Source: Lithospermum erythrorhizon
Taxonomy: Eukaryota > Streptophyta > Magnoliopsida > Boraginales > Boraginaceae
Direction: 5' to 3'
DNA: 64,000 nt
NCBI GenBank assembly: GCA_019722365.1
Contig: JADFUC010001468.1
Coordinates: 30,678 to 94,677, forward strand
A model generated the notes under the pieces. It searched no databases. It was not told where the DNA came from and saw only the letters and a program-made list of their open reading frames with translations. Within the stretch, counting starts at the first letter, position 1, and each line of letters starts with the position of its first letter. The translations under genes and the position numbers were made by a program. Of this stretch, positions 39,690-52,600 are shown piece after piece.

Positions 39690-42172
39690 TCAAATGGTTT
39701 CCTTGATTCGATCAGATGGATCCTGATCGCCTCGAACTGTTGACCTGCGGAGCTCCTCGATCCTCCTAGCAACCTCTGACATTGAAGGTCGATTATCGGG
39801 AAACTGAGCTGAGCAATCTACAGCAAGCTGCAAGAGTTGAACCATTTCCTCCTCGACACTTTGATACCTAAGGAGTTCAAGATCGAAGACTTCAGAACTC
39901 CATTCCTCTCGAACAACAGACTGAACCCATCTCGGTAGATCAACCCCTTCTTCGTTTAGGAGGGCGTGAGTCGGTGCTTTTCCTGTAAGAAGCTCGAGAA
40001 GTAGTACACCAAAGCTATACACATCGGCCTTTTGGGAGACCTTATGTTGATCAGTCACCTCTGGTGCTCTATAGCCAGCAACTCGGGTGGGAGATGACGG
40101 GGGACCAACAAGTTGTGACAGACCAAAATCTGACACTCGGGCATCATATGATTTAGTGAGCAGGATATTGGATGATTTGATATTTCCATGAGAGGCAGTA
40201 GGACCTTGAGAGTGCAGGTATTCGATACCACAAGCTGCTCCAAGGGCAATGCCAGACCTCATCTCCCAGTTCAATGGTGTCCTACTAGAACCCTTGTTAC
40301 CTGAACATGATAGCAGATAGGGGCGGTCAAGTTACAGCAACTCAACAAAGCCAAAATTATGTTAGAAAAGTTTATCATATTCCTAACTGTCAACCATATG
40401 AATGACGGATGACCACAATCAGAATTAAGACTTTTCGAACTTCACACTCAAGGAAATATGTATCACTATCTGATCTGATATCATCAAAACATCTGACGAT
40501 GTGTTGGAAATTAGCTACATTCATGATATGCTAATCCGCTTCAGCAAATACCTTCACGCTAAATTTTGGATAAGATAATAACATTAACATAAAAAATCAT
40601 ACTTCACTTACCAACCAATTGATTAAATAATGCAGGATAACAATAAAGATATGGACTCCTGATTTTTCAGTTCTACCTTAACATATCTCAACGGATAAAT
40701 TGATATGACTAAACATTTCAATCTTCAAGTTCCAAATGTATATATACAAGTCAGAGAACATGGCAAAACTATTACGATGTATAAACATAAACAATGAGAA
40801 ATCGCAGCTTGAACTTACCGTGAAGCAATGCAGATAAACTCCCCATTGGCATGTAATCATAGACAAGGAGTTTCTCCTCCCTGCTGTAGTAATACGCTCT
40901 AAGAGGCACCAAGTTCTCATGATCCATTGCTCCAACCTTTTCAATCTTCTCCCTAAATTCGTTCTCCGAAATCACCACATCTTTCAGTCTTTTAACAGCT
41001 ACCTCACTTCCCATCTCCAGAACCGCCTTATACGCAGTCCCAAACGTCCCTTTCCCTAAAACCTCGGCCGATGCCCTCAAAAGATCCTCCAAATCAAACA
41101 CCTTTGGAGCCTTACCAAAAAACACCAACTTTTTACCCACACTTCCTCCACTATCCCCCCTCCCATTACCAGCATTCATAGCAGCAGCAGCAACAGAGAA
41201 TCCATTTCCTCCATTACCCGCACCACTCCCCCCAATCTCCACCCCCTCCACCATCGGTTTCTCACCCGAAGCATCGTTTTCTTGACCCTTAATCACCCCT
41301 ACATCAACAGCCCTCGCCTTACTTCCACCTTTCTTCCTACACAACACACACATAACACACACTAAAAACAACAACCCTAGCACACAACCAACCACAATGC
41401 CAGCAATCGCACCACCCGACAACCCCTTCTTCTTCTCCCCCTCCTCACTAGGCAAATCAATACCCGCAATCGCTGGAGGCACAATCTTCCCATCCTTCCC
41501 ACAAGCCAAACTCAACGGCTTCCCACACAACACATTCCCCAAAAAAGCATTCTCAGGCATCTCCTCGAGACTTTTGGGCACAGACCCATTAAACCTATTA
41601 AAACTAACATTAAACTGCTCAAGATTAGGCAACTTCAACTCAGGAATCTCCCCAGAAAACTCATTGTCATCCAAATAAAGCGTCCTCAAACGACTCAAAC
41701 CATCAAAAACACCATTAATCCCCCCAGAGAAATCATTTCTTGACACACTAAACCTCACTAAAGACTCCATCAAATAAAGGGTACTTGGCAAATTCCCAGA
41801 AAAATGATTCCCTTGAAGGAAGACATTTCTGAGGGAAGTTAACTTAGTGAGGTCAATAGGGAAGGGACCAGAGAGGTGGTTCAAACGGAGGCTGAGAGTA
41901 TGGAGGTTTGTGAGGTTAGTGAGAGTGTTGGCCGGAATGTCGCCGGAGAGGGAGGCGGCGGGGAGGCGGAGGGCGGTGACACGGTTGTTGTGGCAGCTGA
42001 CACCTGTCCAGTTGCATGGGGTGGGGGAGATGGTGTTCCAGAAGAGAGTGCGGCCGGAAACGGCGGCGCGGAGGAGGAGGAGGGAGGAGAGGTCGCCGGA
42101 GAGGGAGGAGGCGGCGGCGGAGAGGTGGAGGAAGGGGAGAAGGAGGGGGAGGAGCATTCTGACAGAGTACAT
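39690..42172 (-). CDS. RLK902: LRR receptor-like kinase, RLK902/RKL1 type
   Basis: Two exons, 42172-40819 and 40300-39690, joined by a GT-AG intron, encode 654 residues, the usual length for this LRR-III family. In order: signal peptide (1-22, leucine-rich), N-terminal LRR cap with CNWTGVSC (53-60), about five LRRs (66-200), a short Gly/Lys-rich stretch, one transmembrane helix (about 253-278), juxtamembrane region, and a kinase domain from FDLEDLLRASAEVLGKG (359-375). The ATP loop GKGTFG (373-378) and VAVK lysine (394) are present and DFG is at 509-511, but the catalytic HRD is HGN (489-491). Known: this subfamily is classed as atypical kinases; Arabidopsis RLK902 and RKL1 act in defence signalling at the plasma membrane. 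Upstream exon 1 codes on the C-rich strand, which creates long antisense ORFs that are not genes. Confidence 0.94.
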
Positions 42173-43908
42173 TGTTACTACTGAGAATGTTTGGTTTTTT
42201 AGGATTTTTGTGTGTTTTAAGGAAAATGAAGATGAGATTATCCGAATGGCGAGCTAGATATTATGGTTATTATTTCATGGGATTCCAAAATTATTATAAT
42301 ATGAATTATAAAAGAAATAAAAAATGGATGTTTGGAAAAAAGTAGTGCGAAGTTTTTTATGGGGAAAATATATACTTCCTTCATGTTCATACCAAAATTG
42401 AAGATACATTTTAATTATGCATTAATTTTAATGCGAATTTAAATTACACTTCGTATGGAAACGAGTACATTATTTTTCACTCACTCATAAAAAATGTCAA
42501 AATATAAGAAATTTAATTTGAGAATCACCGAGCATGCTTCGATTGATAAAAAAGCCCAAAATGCTAAATCCCATTACTCTTGTCTCTTAAATGCGGTTGG
42601 AGTTCGAATCTCATAAGGAGCAAACACGGTGTTAGTAGTTAAAAGAAAATCTACGATATAAATCGGTGAGGCAATTCCTATAACTCCTCCAACTGGTATA
42701 CGGTCGGGGGACTTGAGGATCATTAGTGTGATGGTTTACACTATTTTAAGGAAAACGGGCGAGTTAATGAAATGGTATAAGCGGTTGGTAGAAGCTTGAT
42801 TATGTCAGTTGAAGAAATCTTATTATAATATTAGAATATATATAAAAAAAGCATTGTGGGAAGCCTCCTTTAAACCGTTGGATAAGGTGATCTGAGCCGT
42901 CCACAAAATCTGGTTTTTAGGCCCATGTTTTATTTACTTTTAATTGACCCAAAGATTTACTGAGGAATCCTGGCCATCTATTTTCTCATTCTAAAAAACA
43001 GACCGTTGGATAAGCTTTCCGTTCTTACATGAATTGTCCAAAAGTATAGGTACAAGCTTCGGCGGAAAAGGCGGTGGGTGTTTTCCCATCTCAAGCGTTG
43101 GATTTATGGTGTATTTTTTGTGAGCGTTCAAATGACTTTGTTTCTACTCCATAAGAGTTTATTATTGGACCTTGTTATGGGTATATATATGCTATCGATA
43201 GTTCTTAACTTCGTCATTATTCTTGCTTCATTTTCAATTTGCCAGAACATTGTCACTTGAAATTTGAAAACTCTCTTCCTTGTGATATATGTGAAGTTTT
43301 GTTTCTTGAATTTATGCTTCTTCAGTTAGCAATATGTATTAGGGCATACAAATGTTGATTCAATTGCAGATAGTGCCACTTTGAGAAGTAGGATACATGT
43401 GAATTTTGAATATCTGCTATAGATATCAAAATCATAGTTCTGTTTTACCTTCAAGTGTTGATATCAAGCAGATAACTACCAGAAAGGAAGTACAGATGTG
43501 ATTTTAGTCTTATGGTTTTATATAATGCACTATTCCTTCTTTGAACTTTCGACCTATCTAGCTGTATCTTTGGCATTTTTCTTCATGTCAGGAGCTAAAT
43601 TTGATTTAGCAAATAGATTGTATCAATTTTATGCTATAACAAATAGATTATATCAATTTTATGCTATAACTTGTACTAAGATTTGCACTTGTCTGTAATG
43701 ATTATGTCTTGCCATGCCAGAGAACGGGATCGATGCAGCAAAAAGTCCAGGAGAAGGTGGAGTAGGTATGGAGTTCATTCTTAAGTAGTTTGTTTCCTAT
43801 TATCACCCTTTTTGTAAATTAACCCTCACCGAAACCTTGTTATTTGTTGCAACTGGCCAAGTTTAAAAATTACTCTATGCAACTTGTTATTATTAGGATA
43901 ATTTGCAG
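42173..43908. other. Upstream region of the receptor kinase and spacer
   Basis: No confident gene. The first 100-300 bp beyond 42172 should hold the receptor kinase 5' UTR and promoter, but I see no clear TATA box. A tandem duplication of about 30 bp lies at 43609-43670 ('atcaattttatgctataac' twice). Confidence 0.45.
43609..43670. repeat. Two-copy tandem duplication
   Basis: Two adjacent copies of a unit of about 30 bp containing 'aaatagatt' and 'atcaattttatgctataac'. Confidence 0.75.
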
Positions 43909-44004
43909 GTTAAAGAATGGGTCAGAACACATAATATAAATTATCCAAAGGCTGGAACTCTAAATTCTTACTCACTCAGCTTGCTTGTGATATTCCATTT
44001 TCAG
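43909..44004 (+). pseudogene. Orphan exon of an RNA uridylyltransferase-like gene
   Basis: A clean 96-bp block between an acceptor (ATTTGCAG) and a donor (TTTCAG/GTGACT) encodes 32 residues: VKEWVRTHNINYPKAGTLNS then YSLSLLVIFHFQ. This matches the conserved segment of plant terminal nucleotidyltransferases of the HESO1/URT1 group, which add uridines to small RNAs or mRNAs. Only this exon is convincing: a protein of that family has several hundred residues and neither the catalytic DxD exon nor the rest was found nearby. Possible further scraps (a TRFGLQHGGQDTQ reading near 44160-44200, HYKSIRQPPQVSWNEP and stop near 44800-44850) are weak. Best explained as a duplicated gene fragment. Confidence 0.6.
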
Positions 44005-46149
44005 GTGACTTTCATCTCCTCATTAGCTCTACGGCTCGAGGCGATTCCTTGTTAGGGAATGCATATAGCCCCTCTTTATCAGTCCATCCTTCAGTCACAT
44101 GAATTCATTTGTGTATTATATTGGACCATATGACTTTTTCTTCTAACTGCAAAGCTACTAGGACTCGATTTGGGTTGCAACATGGTGGACAAGATACACA
44201 GGTATAAAAGTATTTCTTCGGTAAATTATACATGTGATAGTGAATTATTTCTTGGAAGCCTACAACATAAAAAAGATGATTCATTTTTATTATGGTTTGT
44301 TGTGATTTTTTGGATTTAGTCCTTCGTTGTTGCTATTTGGTATTTAGATGTATTTTTAAGATTGAAGAGTTTGAATTTCGGGGATTTATAATTCGGAGAA
44401 ACATCTATAGAATAAGGATTTCTAGCCTTCCTTGCTTTATATTGAATGTTCGAAATCTTGTGCTTCTCTTTCTCTACTCTTTCCTTTCTTGTTTTATAAC
44501 TTGTTTTCATTGTTTATTTATGTTATACAGTTTAAATATTATTTGGTTGACTAAACTGATAGTTCTAATGGAAATGTTCCAAATCTTTGTAGTGACATTT
44601 GGATCCGTTGGTGACTATGTGCGATAACGAATTAGTCTCCAGTTTCCAATTTGATATGCAATATATACCAATCTATATCATCTTGTTTTTTCTCATCTTA
44701 GATCATGTTTGTTATGTTCTCATCTTAAGTTAATAGTATTCGTTATATGTGTGTTGTTGCTTCAATTAAGACTGCATATTGTTGTTCGTGGTCAGCATTA
44801 TAAGAGCATCAGACAGCCTCCTCAAGTTTCCTGGAATGAGCCATAACATTTATCCAAGTGCTTCTCATCATAACTTAGAGAAGTGGTCATCAAAAGTTAT
44901 AAAAGCAAGTCTCAGATGGTGAAGTATGTTTTCAAATATGTAGAAGAGGATGAAAATATGTTGTTCAGACAATGACATGGACCATGAATCGAAGTATCAT
45001 ATGATTTAGAATACACTTTACTTTCCTAAAGATCCATTCTTCTAAATTCTTTTCATGGTCCATTGTAAAAACTATACAGGCTATATGTATTTTGATGGTA
45101 TATTGCAGAAATGTATCTTCATAAACATTATTACTTATGGGATATTTTGAGTTTTTCTATGTGAATGTGCAAAACAGCATACTGATATATTTCTAAATTT
45201 AGCCGTCTTATTTGAGATGTTCATCGATCAAAATTAGCCTGACGATTCACATAATATATTAGATTTTTTGTAATCTGTTCACATGGATTGTTATTAGATG
45301 TCAATATCAATTAATCTCAAGTCAACTTTACAAAGTGATTTTTTATATCTTATTTAGGAAAACATCATAAGTATTATTAATTATTGTGTTGATTGTTCCT
45401 TGTGGATTAAATAAAATGTATATAATGAGTTTTTGAAATTTAATGTATGTGTTTCTTTTTTAAAATTGTGTCACGTGTTAACTTTGAGATAGATTTGATT
45501 TTGCACTAAATTTAATGTGATTTCAAATTACGATTTTATACAGAGTACATTATTTTTAATCCATTTCACTCACTCACAAAACATCAAAACAAGAATTTAG
45601 TTGGAATTTTCATTTTCACAAATTCAAATTACACTTCATGTGAAAACCAAGACATCAAGCTACTAAGTCAATTGTTGGTCATAGACGGTTGACCAAATTT
45701 TTTGGTTATAATTTTTATAATATAAATATAATATAACTGATGGTGAGGGCGTCTCGTTTAGAGTGGGAGCCATATTCGAAATAATAAAATAATTTTATTT
45801 AAACGAGGTGCAGCTTGAGCTAAGAGCGCTTAAACTAAAAAGAAAGCATCCAGCTGACAAAATAAGAATAAAATCGTTACTAAGAAGAGTCCCTTCGCCC
45901 ACATTTTTCCACCATTGCTTTGATCAATTCTGGCCCAGAACTTCACTTACAATTTACATGATGTATAAAATATTAAGGGGGTCTCGTTAGATTGGAGGCC
46001 ATTGCAAAACCCTTCGAACGCTCTAACCAGGCACGCTAATGGAGTACAGTTTGATGTGAAAAAGAAAAATAAAATATCAATTAAAAGGAATTAAATGATT
46101 ACTTTGATAGAGTATCTTTTTAAAAAGTAGAGTCAATATGGTATGATCG

Positions 46150-46380
46150 AAGATCCATATATTGAATACTATACTAATATAGAGTTAAGGGAATATATTT
46201 CCACTGAACATTAATATAGAGTTACCATAGAACTAGAACCTATACTATATATAGTTAAATATATCTCCACTAAGACATTAATATAGAGTTACCACTAAGA
46301 CTCGAACCTATACTAATATAGTTAGAGAAATATCCCTAAGACACTAATATAAATGTTACCATTGACTTTTCGAACCTAGA
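46150..46380. repeat. Imperfect tandem repeat, units near 80 bp
   Basis: About three copies of a unit containing 'aatatagagttaccat', 'cgaacctatactaatatag' and 'ccactaagacattaatatag'. Units differ by substitutions and indels. Confidence 0.7.
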
Positions 46381-47859
46381 ACCTTTTAGTTTACAGGCTT
46401 GGGATAGATCTTGGCTAGTGTGAAGCCATATGCATTTTTTGATATTTTTTATGAGGTGATAATTGAAAGGAATTTGTTGGGTTGATAAAGTGAAAGCGGG
46501 TTTTCGTTGGTTGAAGCCGGGTTGAAGTTTTGATTAGGGAAGGAATAGAGGGTGTAGGATTGTTTTGCTTTGATTTTTTTGAAAATATAATTTTTAGTAA
46601 TTATTTTCAAAGTATAATAGTCTTAACAAGATTATGTTTTTCGTCTTTTTTTAAATTTTTAATTGTTTGTATTTTTTCTTATGTTTTTCGTCTTCTTTAA
46701 ATTTTTAAATTTTTTTAATTATTTGTATTTTTTCTTATTTATATCGTATAAAATTATTCGTTTCCCTTAACAAAAGATCTTGATGTCGTCACTGATTTGA
46801 TGACGACCGGTGAGAGTAGAAAAGAGAGTGTTTTGGTGTCAGAATGTGAATGGGAAAGTAAAGGGGCGTTTGTTCTTTATTTTGAAAGAGGGAGGTGGGG
46901 GTTGGGATATTAATTAGAATCCAGCAAAGCTTTAATAAAAGCTGTGGTAATGCACGATAGACTCAGATGTTTAGTGTTTCACCATGGACCAATCTTTGGT
47001 CAAACTGGAAAAGGAATTGAAAAAAATTACCGACGGCCTCTGATGGTGCTTTATCTTGGTCCTAAATTGTACTTTAAATGAGTTACAATCGCATCAAACT
47101 TACCTAGGTTCGACTCGACATGAATGTTTGACTCGATCCGTTCCGAAACATCAATTGATGTTTTGATCCTTAGTGAAAAAGGATTTCCGAAAAAGAACTA
47201 CCAAAGTACATACATATAGATAAGTTCGGTTCGAACAAATACCAGATTACTCATTCGAGTACACACCTTATCAAGCCCTGGCTCGAATTCCAATCCAAAA
47301 TATTAGTGTTTTTTCAACCATTAATCCAACAAGCTAATTTACACCTCAAATTCTTTTTAATCGCGGTTTGACAACTTTATTCACTACGATATTACGTTAT
47401 GATATGAAACAATATTAACTTCCAACAATACTAATTTTGTACGTTAAAGCTCCATTATTTTTCGAGATTGAAATTGAAATTGATTTTAACATTTTTTTTG
47501 TTTAAAAATCTAATGGTCAAGATTTGAACCATTTGACAAATACTCTTACAAAAAATTATCTAACCACTACATCAATCATCGCCCCACTTTAACAATTCTT
47601 AATATTGATTCAATATTAGCAACTGATGGAAACCTCTAAAAATCAAACCTACATGTAATGGTTGGCAGGTGTTTAGTTTATTTCTTCTTACAACTCACAC
47701 AAGATTTGTCCTATTTCAAGAAACAAGAAAATTGTTGGACCACAATGCTAGCTTGAATAATGTGGTTGTAGAAATATAAAGCAATCTCATTTCTTCCTCC
47801 ATGCCCTTTTCTTAAAATGATATGTCTCCTTTTGCTAACAAGAAACTTGAAAAATGATA

Positions 47860-48030
47860 TCTTGCATGAATATTTAAAAATGGTTAATCTTGCAAATATT
47901 TAAAAATGATTAACCTTGTCTACTTTGTAGAGTATAAAATTTACATATTATTCCCAGTTTTTTAGTAGCCATGATATATACATATTATTTCCAGTTTTCT
48001 AGTAGCCATGATGTCTGCAAGGCTGCTGCT
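47860..48030. repeat. Two adjacent short tandem duplications
   Basis: 'aatatttaaaaatggttaa' recurs as 'aaatatttaaaaatgattaa' at 47870-47915. Then a unit of about 40 bp with 'tagtagccatgat' occurs twice at 47941-48015. Confidence 0.7.
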
Positions 48031-49621
48031 ATATATAGTCATAAAAAAAAATTTAAAAGTAGTCAAAATTTAAAAAATAATTAAATTATATAAATTATCC
48101 TTCATATAATTTTAACACAATAAACATAGTCAAAATCACTAACTGCGGTCGAAATTAATTATCCTAATATCCCCCTTCCCGTTATTAACTACCATATAAC
48201 TCAAATACATATGACTATCTGCAAGTCAACTTAATCTTGTAGAGAACATGATTTATTAGCTACCAAAACTCATATTAATTTATTATATCTCTCAGCCATT
48301 AAAATCATAAGTCAATCTTCATTTTGTATCCTTGCAAAATCAAGAAATAAACTACGATCCTCTTTCATTCCCTCTGCACATACTATGAGTCTATGAGTTG
48401 ATCCATTTCAACTTTACCATTATTAATTAATTTGTCCAACTTGTTTTCTTTGATTTTCTAGAATACTCGCTCATCCATCCTAAAAAAAACCATATTTTCA
48501 TAATTAAAGTTGCATTATAAAGTGCAAACGGGCATATTTGTGTTAATTTGTATTCAATTGATTTTATGAGGGAATTTCAATGGTTGAATACAAGGATGTT
48601 GATGATCGTTCCCAGACATGGCATTTCCCTAACAATAACTTCACTTTAATGGTGGCCGAGGAGGAGATAATAACAAATGGAACAAATTCAGGCATTTTCA
48701 ACTTGCACCTAGGCAAAATCGACAAAGAATGGCTAACAAAATCACCGATATGGATTTTGCTATCATTTCAGATGGTCATTGGTTCTTCATAAAACTATAC
48801 TTGTACCAAATTTCGTCGACTAAGATTAGAATTTTTTTTGCGACTATATATAGGAGCTACGATGTAAAAATATTGAAATAAATTGAGTAGTTAGTTTTAA
48901 AAATTATGAAGGATAATAATGTCCTTGAAATTTCGTCAAGCTGCAATTAAATTTTTTTGCTTGCTGGCAACTAACGTAACCTATAAGTCAGTGCCAATTA
49001 CTGGCAATAAATATTCTGCTAATTCCCTTTTCTAGTGGTTCAACTTTGAAGAAATAAGGAGTAAAATGCAAAACACAGTAAAAAAAGGGCTTCTTTGCAA
49101 TTTGACTGTCTTGACATGTCTGACTTTAGGGACCACCTATATGAGGATTTAATAGATTATTGTTTGACATCACATGATTATTGTCATGTATGAACACATC
49201 ATTTGGGACAGTTGATAAATTTGATTATACAAAACCTAATTACACCAATCAGAAAATTGTAATGTAAAACCCTGTTCACAGGTAAAACCAATAGTACCAA
49301 AAGTGCTAAATCACTTTCTGAGGTTGAGAAACGCAACATAAATGTGGCTTAACAAAAGAAGAAATGCACTATGAAAAATGGAATAATATATCAATAGCGT
49401 GATGAACAAATAACAAAAACAACATGAATAAGATTTTTAAGCATGACTTTTATGGACCGTGGTGTACCAAAAAGTACTAACAGAGTTACAAGAGGCACAC
49501 CTAGTTTACAAAATAAGAACTAATGAAGTTACAAGGTTATATATAGATTACAACTTGCAGAAGCTGCAAATGCTAGTATTTAGTTTTCTGAGGAAAATGA
49601 GAAATGCTTTTTCTATGGTGT

Positions 49622-52600
49622 TTATGTCGCAACAATCTGCGGCTCAGAGTGTCTCCTCCTTTGAATTAAAAAAAAATGAATAAAAGGTTAATTTGTACTC
49701 CAAAAGGAATAAAAGATCAATTCGCGACTCGCCAGAATGGGAGACAATTTGGAATATTTACTATATATTCAGAATTGTCTCATAATTTTATAGAGAAGAA
49801 AACTATATCAGTAAGATTTCTGAAGGGAGAACATAATCCATGTGATCAATGAAAATAACCAAGAATCATACAAATTAAGTATAGTAAGCTACTGACGCCT
49901 ATTAATAGTGTTCAGGAATCAGAATGCCAATCCGAATGGGCTAATAAAACTAAGGTGGCATCAAGATGAGAAACAGTAACATACCCCCAAAAGTCCGTTA
50001 TTGACTTCAACAATGAAGAAACTCGTGTACTTCCATCATTTGGATAATCATTTGTGTTGAACTTCCCAGAATCACTTCCAACTGACATTACAGATTTGCA
50101 GTCAAAACAATCTCAGATTTGTCTGACCCTGCTTGAAAATGAAAGGATATAACAGACAGTCATACCTGACCCATTAGAAGGCACAGAACTCTTCCTTGCT
50201 GGAGCCCTAAGTGATGCCAACTCTCTGACTAAAGTTCTCTCTGCATCACTGGCATTTAAGTTTACTATATTAGGTCAAATTTAAGTCTCGTAGTCAGAAT
50301 GACATCTTCCAGAGCCAAATACAACTATATGTAGCACTAGTCTATATTTCATCTATTCTTTTCTGATAATAACACTAAACAACAAGTATTCAGTTTAAGT
50401 AAATGAATGGAAAGCGTGACAGAGTTATAACCATTTACTTTAAGAAACATGTATGAAAAAACACCTTGGACAGGAGCCTGGAGTCTGGGCAGTTCAATGG
50501 AACATGCAGTGGAATAAAAAAAAATGTTTTGAAGAAACTCTACTACAATCTATATTTAAGGTCTTACCTAATATCCTTTGGGATTTGAACATTGACAACA
50601 AAGTGATGGTCACCCCGTTTAGAAGGTTTATTGATATCAGGAACTCCCATACAAGACATTTTTAATTTGTCCCCAGGTTGTATTCCTGATGGAATCCTAA
50701 GATCTTTCAAACCCTCAACAGTCTCCACCTACAATGAGAATAACATGATATATGATACATGAAATGGTACAGGAAACAGTAATGTACAAAATTGCATGAT
50801 CGACCCTGTCCAAGGAAATCCTAGTGAATTATTAATGATCTTATAGATCAAGTCTCCCCAACTAATATACACTTGGATGAGGGAAATCAAGAGGATACCC
50901 GACTGCATCTAGAATCTATCAGCATGTTGTTAATCGTGTAGTTAATGCTAGAAGAGAGAAAAAGGAGAGTTCTTTTCTGGTAATTATACAAAAAAAGCTA
51001 ACTGTATGCATTTTGTATTGCTATAGAGTATAGACTAGTCAGCATCAAATTTGTCTCATAATAGAACAGAAACAAGATGTTCTTTCAAAGAACAAAATGG
51101 ACAAACAAGATTTTAATAGCACTGTTCCTTTTGATTTTGTAACCAAGGTGAAATTGAAAGGCTATATATGTATTGTCATTTGTTACTACCTTAAGAACTG
51201 TTCCCAGAATGGCATCTGTATAATCAACTTTCACTTTGGAGTAGAGGTCGAGCCCATCCCTCCAAATGCCATCTTTACGCTCAATATGGAAGCTCAAATA
51301 TAAGTTCCCAATTATGCCCCTGTATTCATTAACCAGAGTAACAATCTTGTTCTTGCATCATGGTCTAGAAACCATGCATTGAATGTTAAAGCATGAAATG
51401 ATATGCAAAAAAGACAAACAATTGAGAATATCTACATCTGAAAACAGAGATTATTCTACAACTTTTAACGGCAAGGCTGGAGTACTGATTAAGTAATTCA
51501 AGAATATAAACACAAGAGAATTAAATAAATCAGTGAATCTCAAATTTTGGCTGATGGATTTTCCTCTGACCAATTCAACATCGTACTACTATAAATCAGC
51601 AATTAATTTGGGAGCATCTAGCTCTATACAAAAAGACAGCATTGACATCTTAGCAATGCAAAAATGTCTTCCTGAATCATTTTATAAATTACAAAGAACA
51701 CCCATGGATTTTATTATTTATTTCAATGTTAACTTTTATTGTTTTTTACGCCAATGGACATAATATCTGTGACATATCTTGTTTGCAAAATAATAGATCA
51801 CATGGAAAAGTAAATCTTGGGTCCCAAATATATTTCTTTACAGGATGAACAATTCTTGTGGAATTTCTACACCTAATGAAATTTCTTCAATTGTATGCAT
51901 AAATCAAAATAGAGAGATACACGTATTTGAGAACTTGAACAGACATTTACTTCAACAGACCTCTTTCTATCAAAGTTCCCCTCCCCTTTTATTTGCATTG
52001 TGGCACCATCATGAACACCAGGAGGTATAACAACGTTAATACTACGTTTTAGTTGCACTTGACCACGACCTCCACATTGATGACAGTTATCAGAAATAAT
52101 CTTGCCTTCTCCACCACATTCTGAGCATGTGGAAACCTAACACAGAACGTATTAACTATACAGCATGTCAACCTAGGAAAACCTTTAACAACCAAGTTAT
52201 CTCCGATAGTCGCAGATAGCTCACCAAATACTAACGAAACGAATCACTAGACATCACAGCAAAATTCTTTAAGAGATCTCTGATTCTCAAAGAAACTGCA
52301 TACAACATACTGCAGACATTACCTGAGACATCATTCCGAATGGTGTCCTCTGTGTCCTTACAAATCCTCCTTTACCACCACAATTTGTACATGTCTTAAA
52401 ACTGCTACCAGACTTTGCACCAGATCCACCACAATCACCACAGGTCTCAAAACAATGTACTTCAATATCTCGCTGACCCCCAAAGATGGATTCCTCAAAT
52501 TTCAAAAACAAATCATGCCTTCAAAATGAATATATCAACATTAAAAAATTATTAGGAAAAAAAAAACAATAGTCTGATAAACATAACTTTCATATATACA

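Larger units (their letters stand above)
44005..49621. other. Spacer between the orphan exon and the DnaJ gene
   Basis: AT-rich, with no confident gene. It holds tandem repeats at 46150-46380 and 47860-48030, and a dispersed phrase ('caaattacacttc', 'gagtacattatttttca') shared with 42430-42480 and 45545-45635. The short ORF 48580-48792 matches nothing I know. Confidence 0.5.

Noticed and set aside
41847..42257. Long + strand ORFs (136 and 102 codons) opposite receptor kinase exon 1
   Set aside because: They are antisense shadows of a C-rich coding strand; composition is low complexity (Arg/Gly/Glu) and no domain is visible.
48580..48792. 70-codon + strand ORF in the spacer
   Set aside because: Too short, no motif and no splice context; treated as chance.
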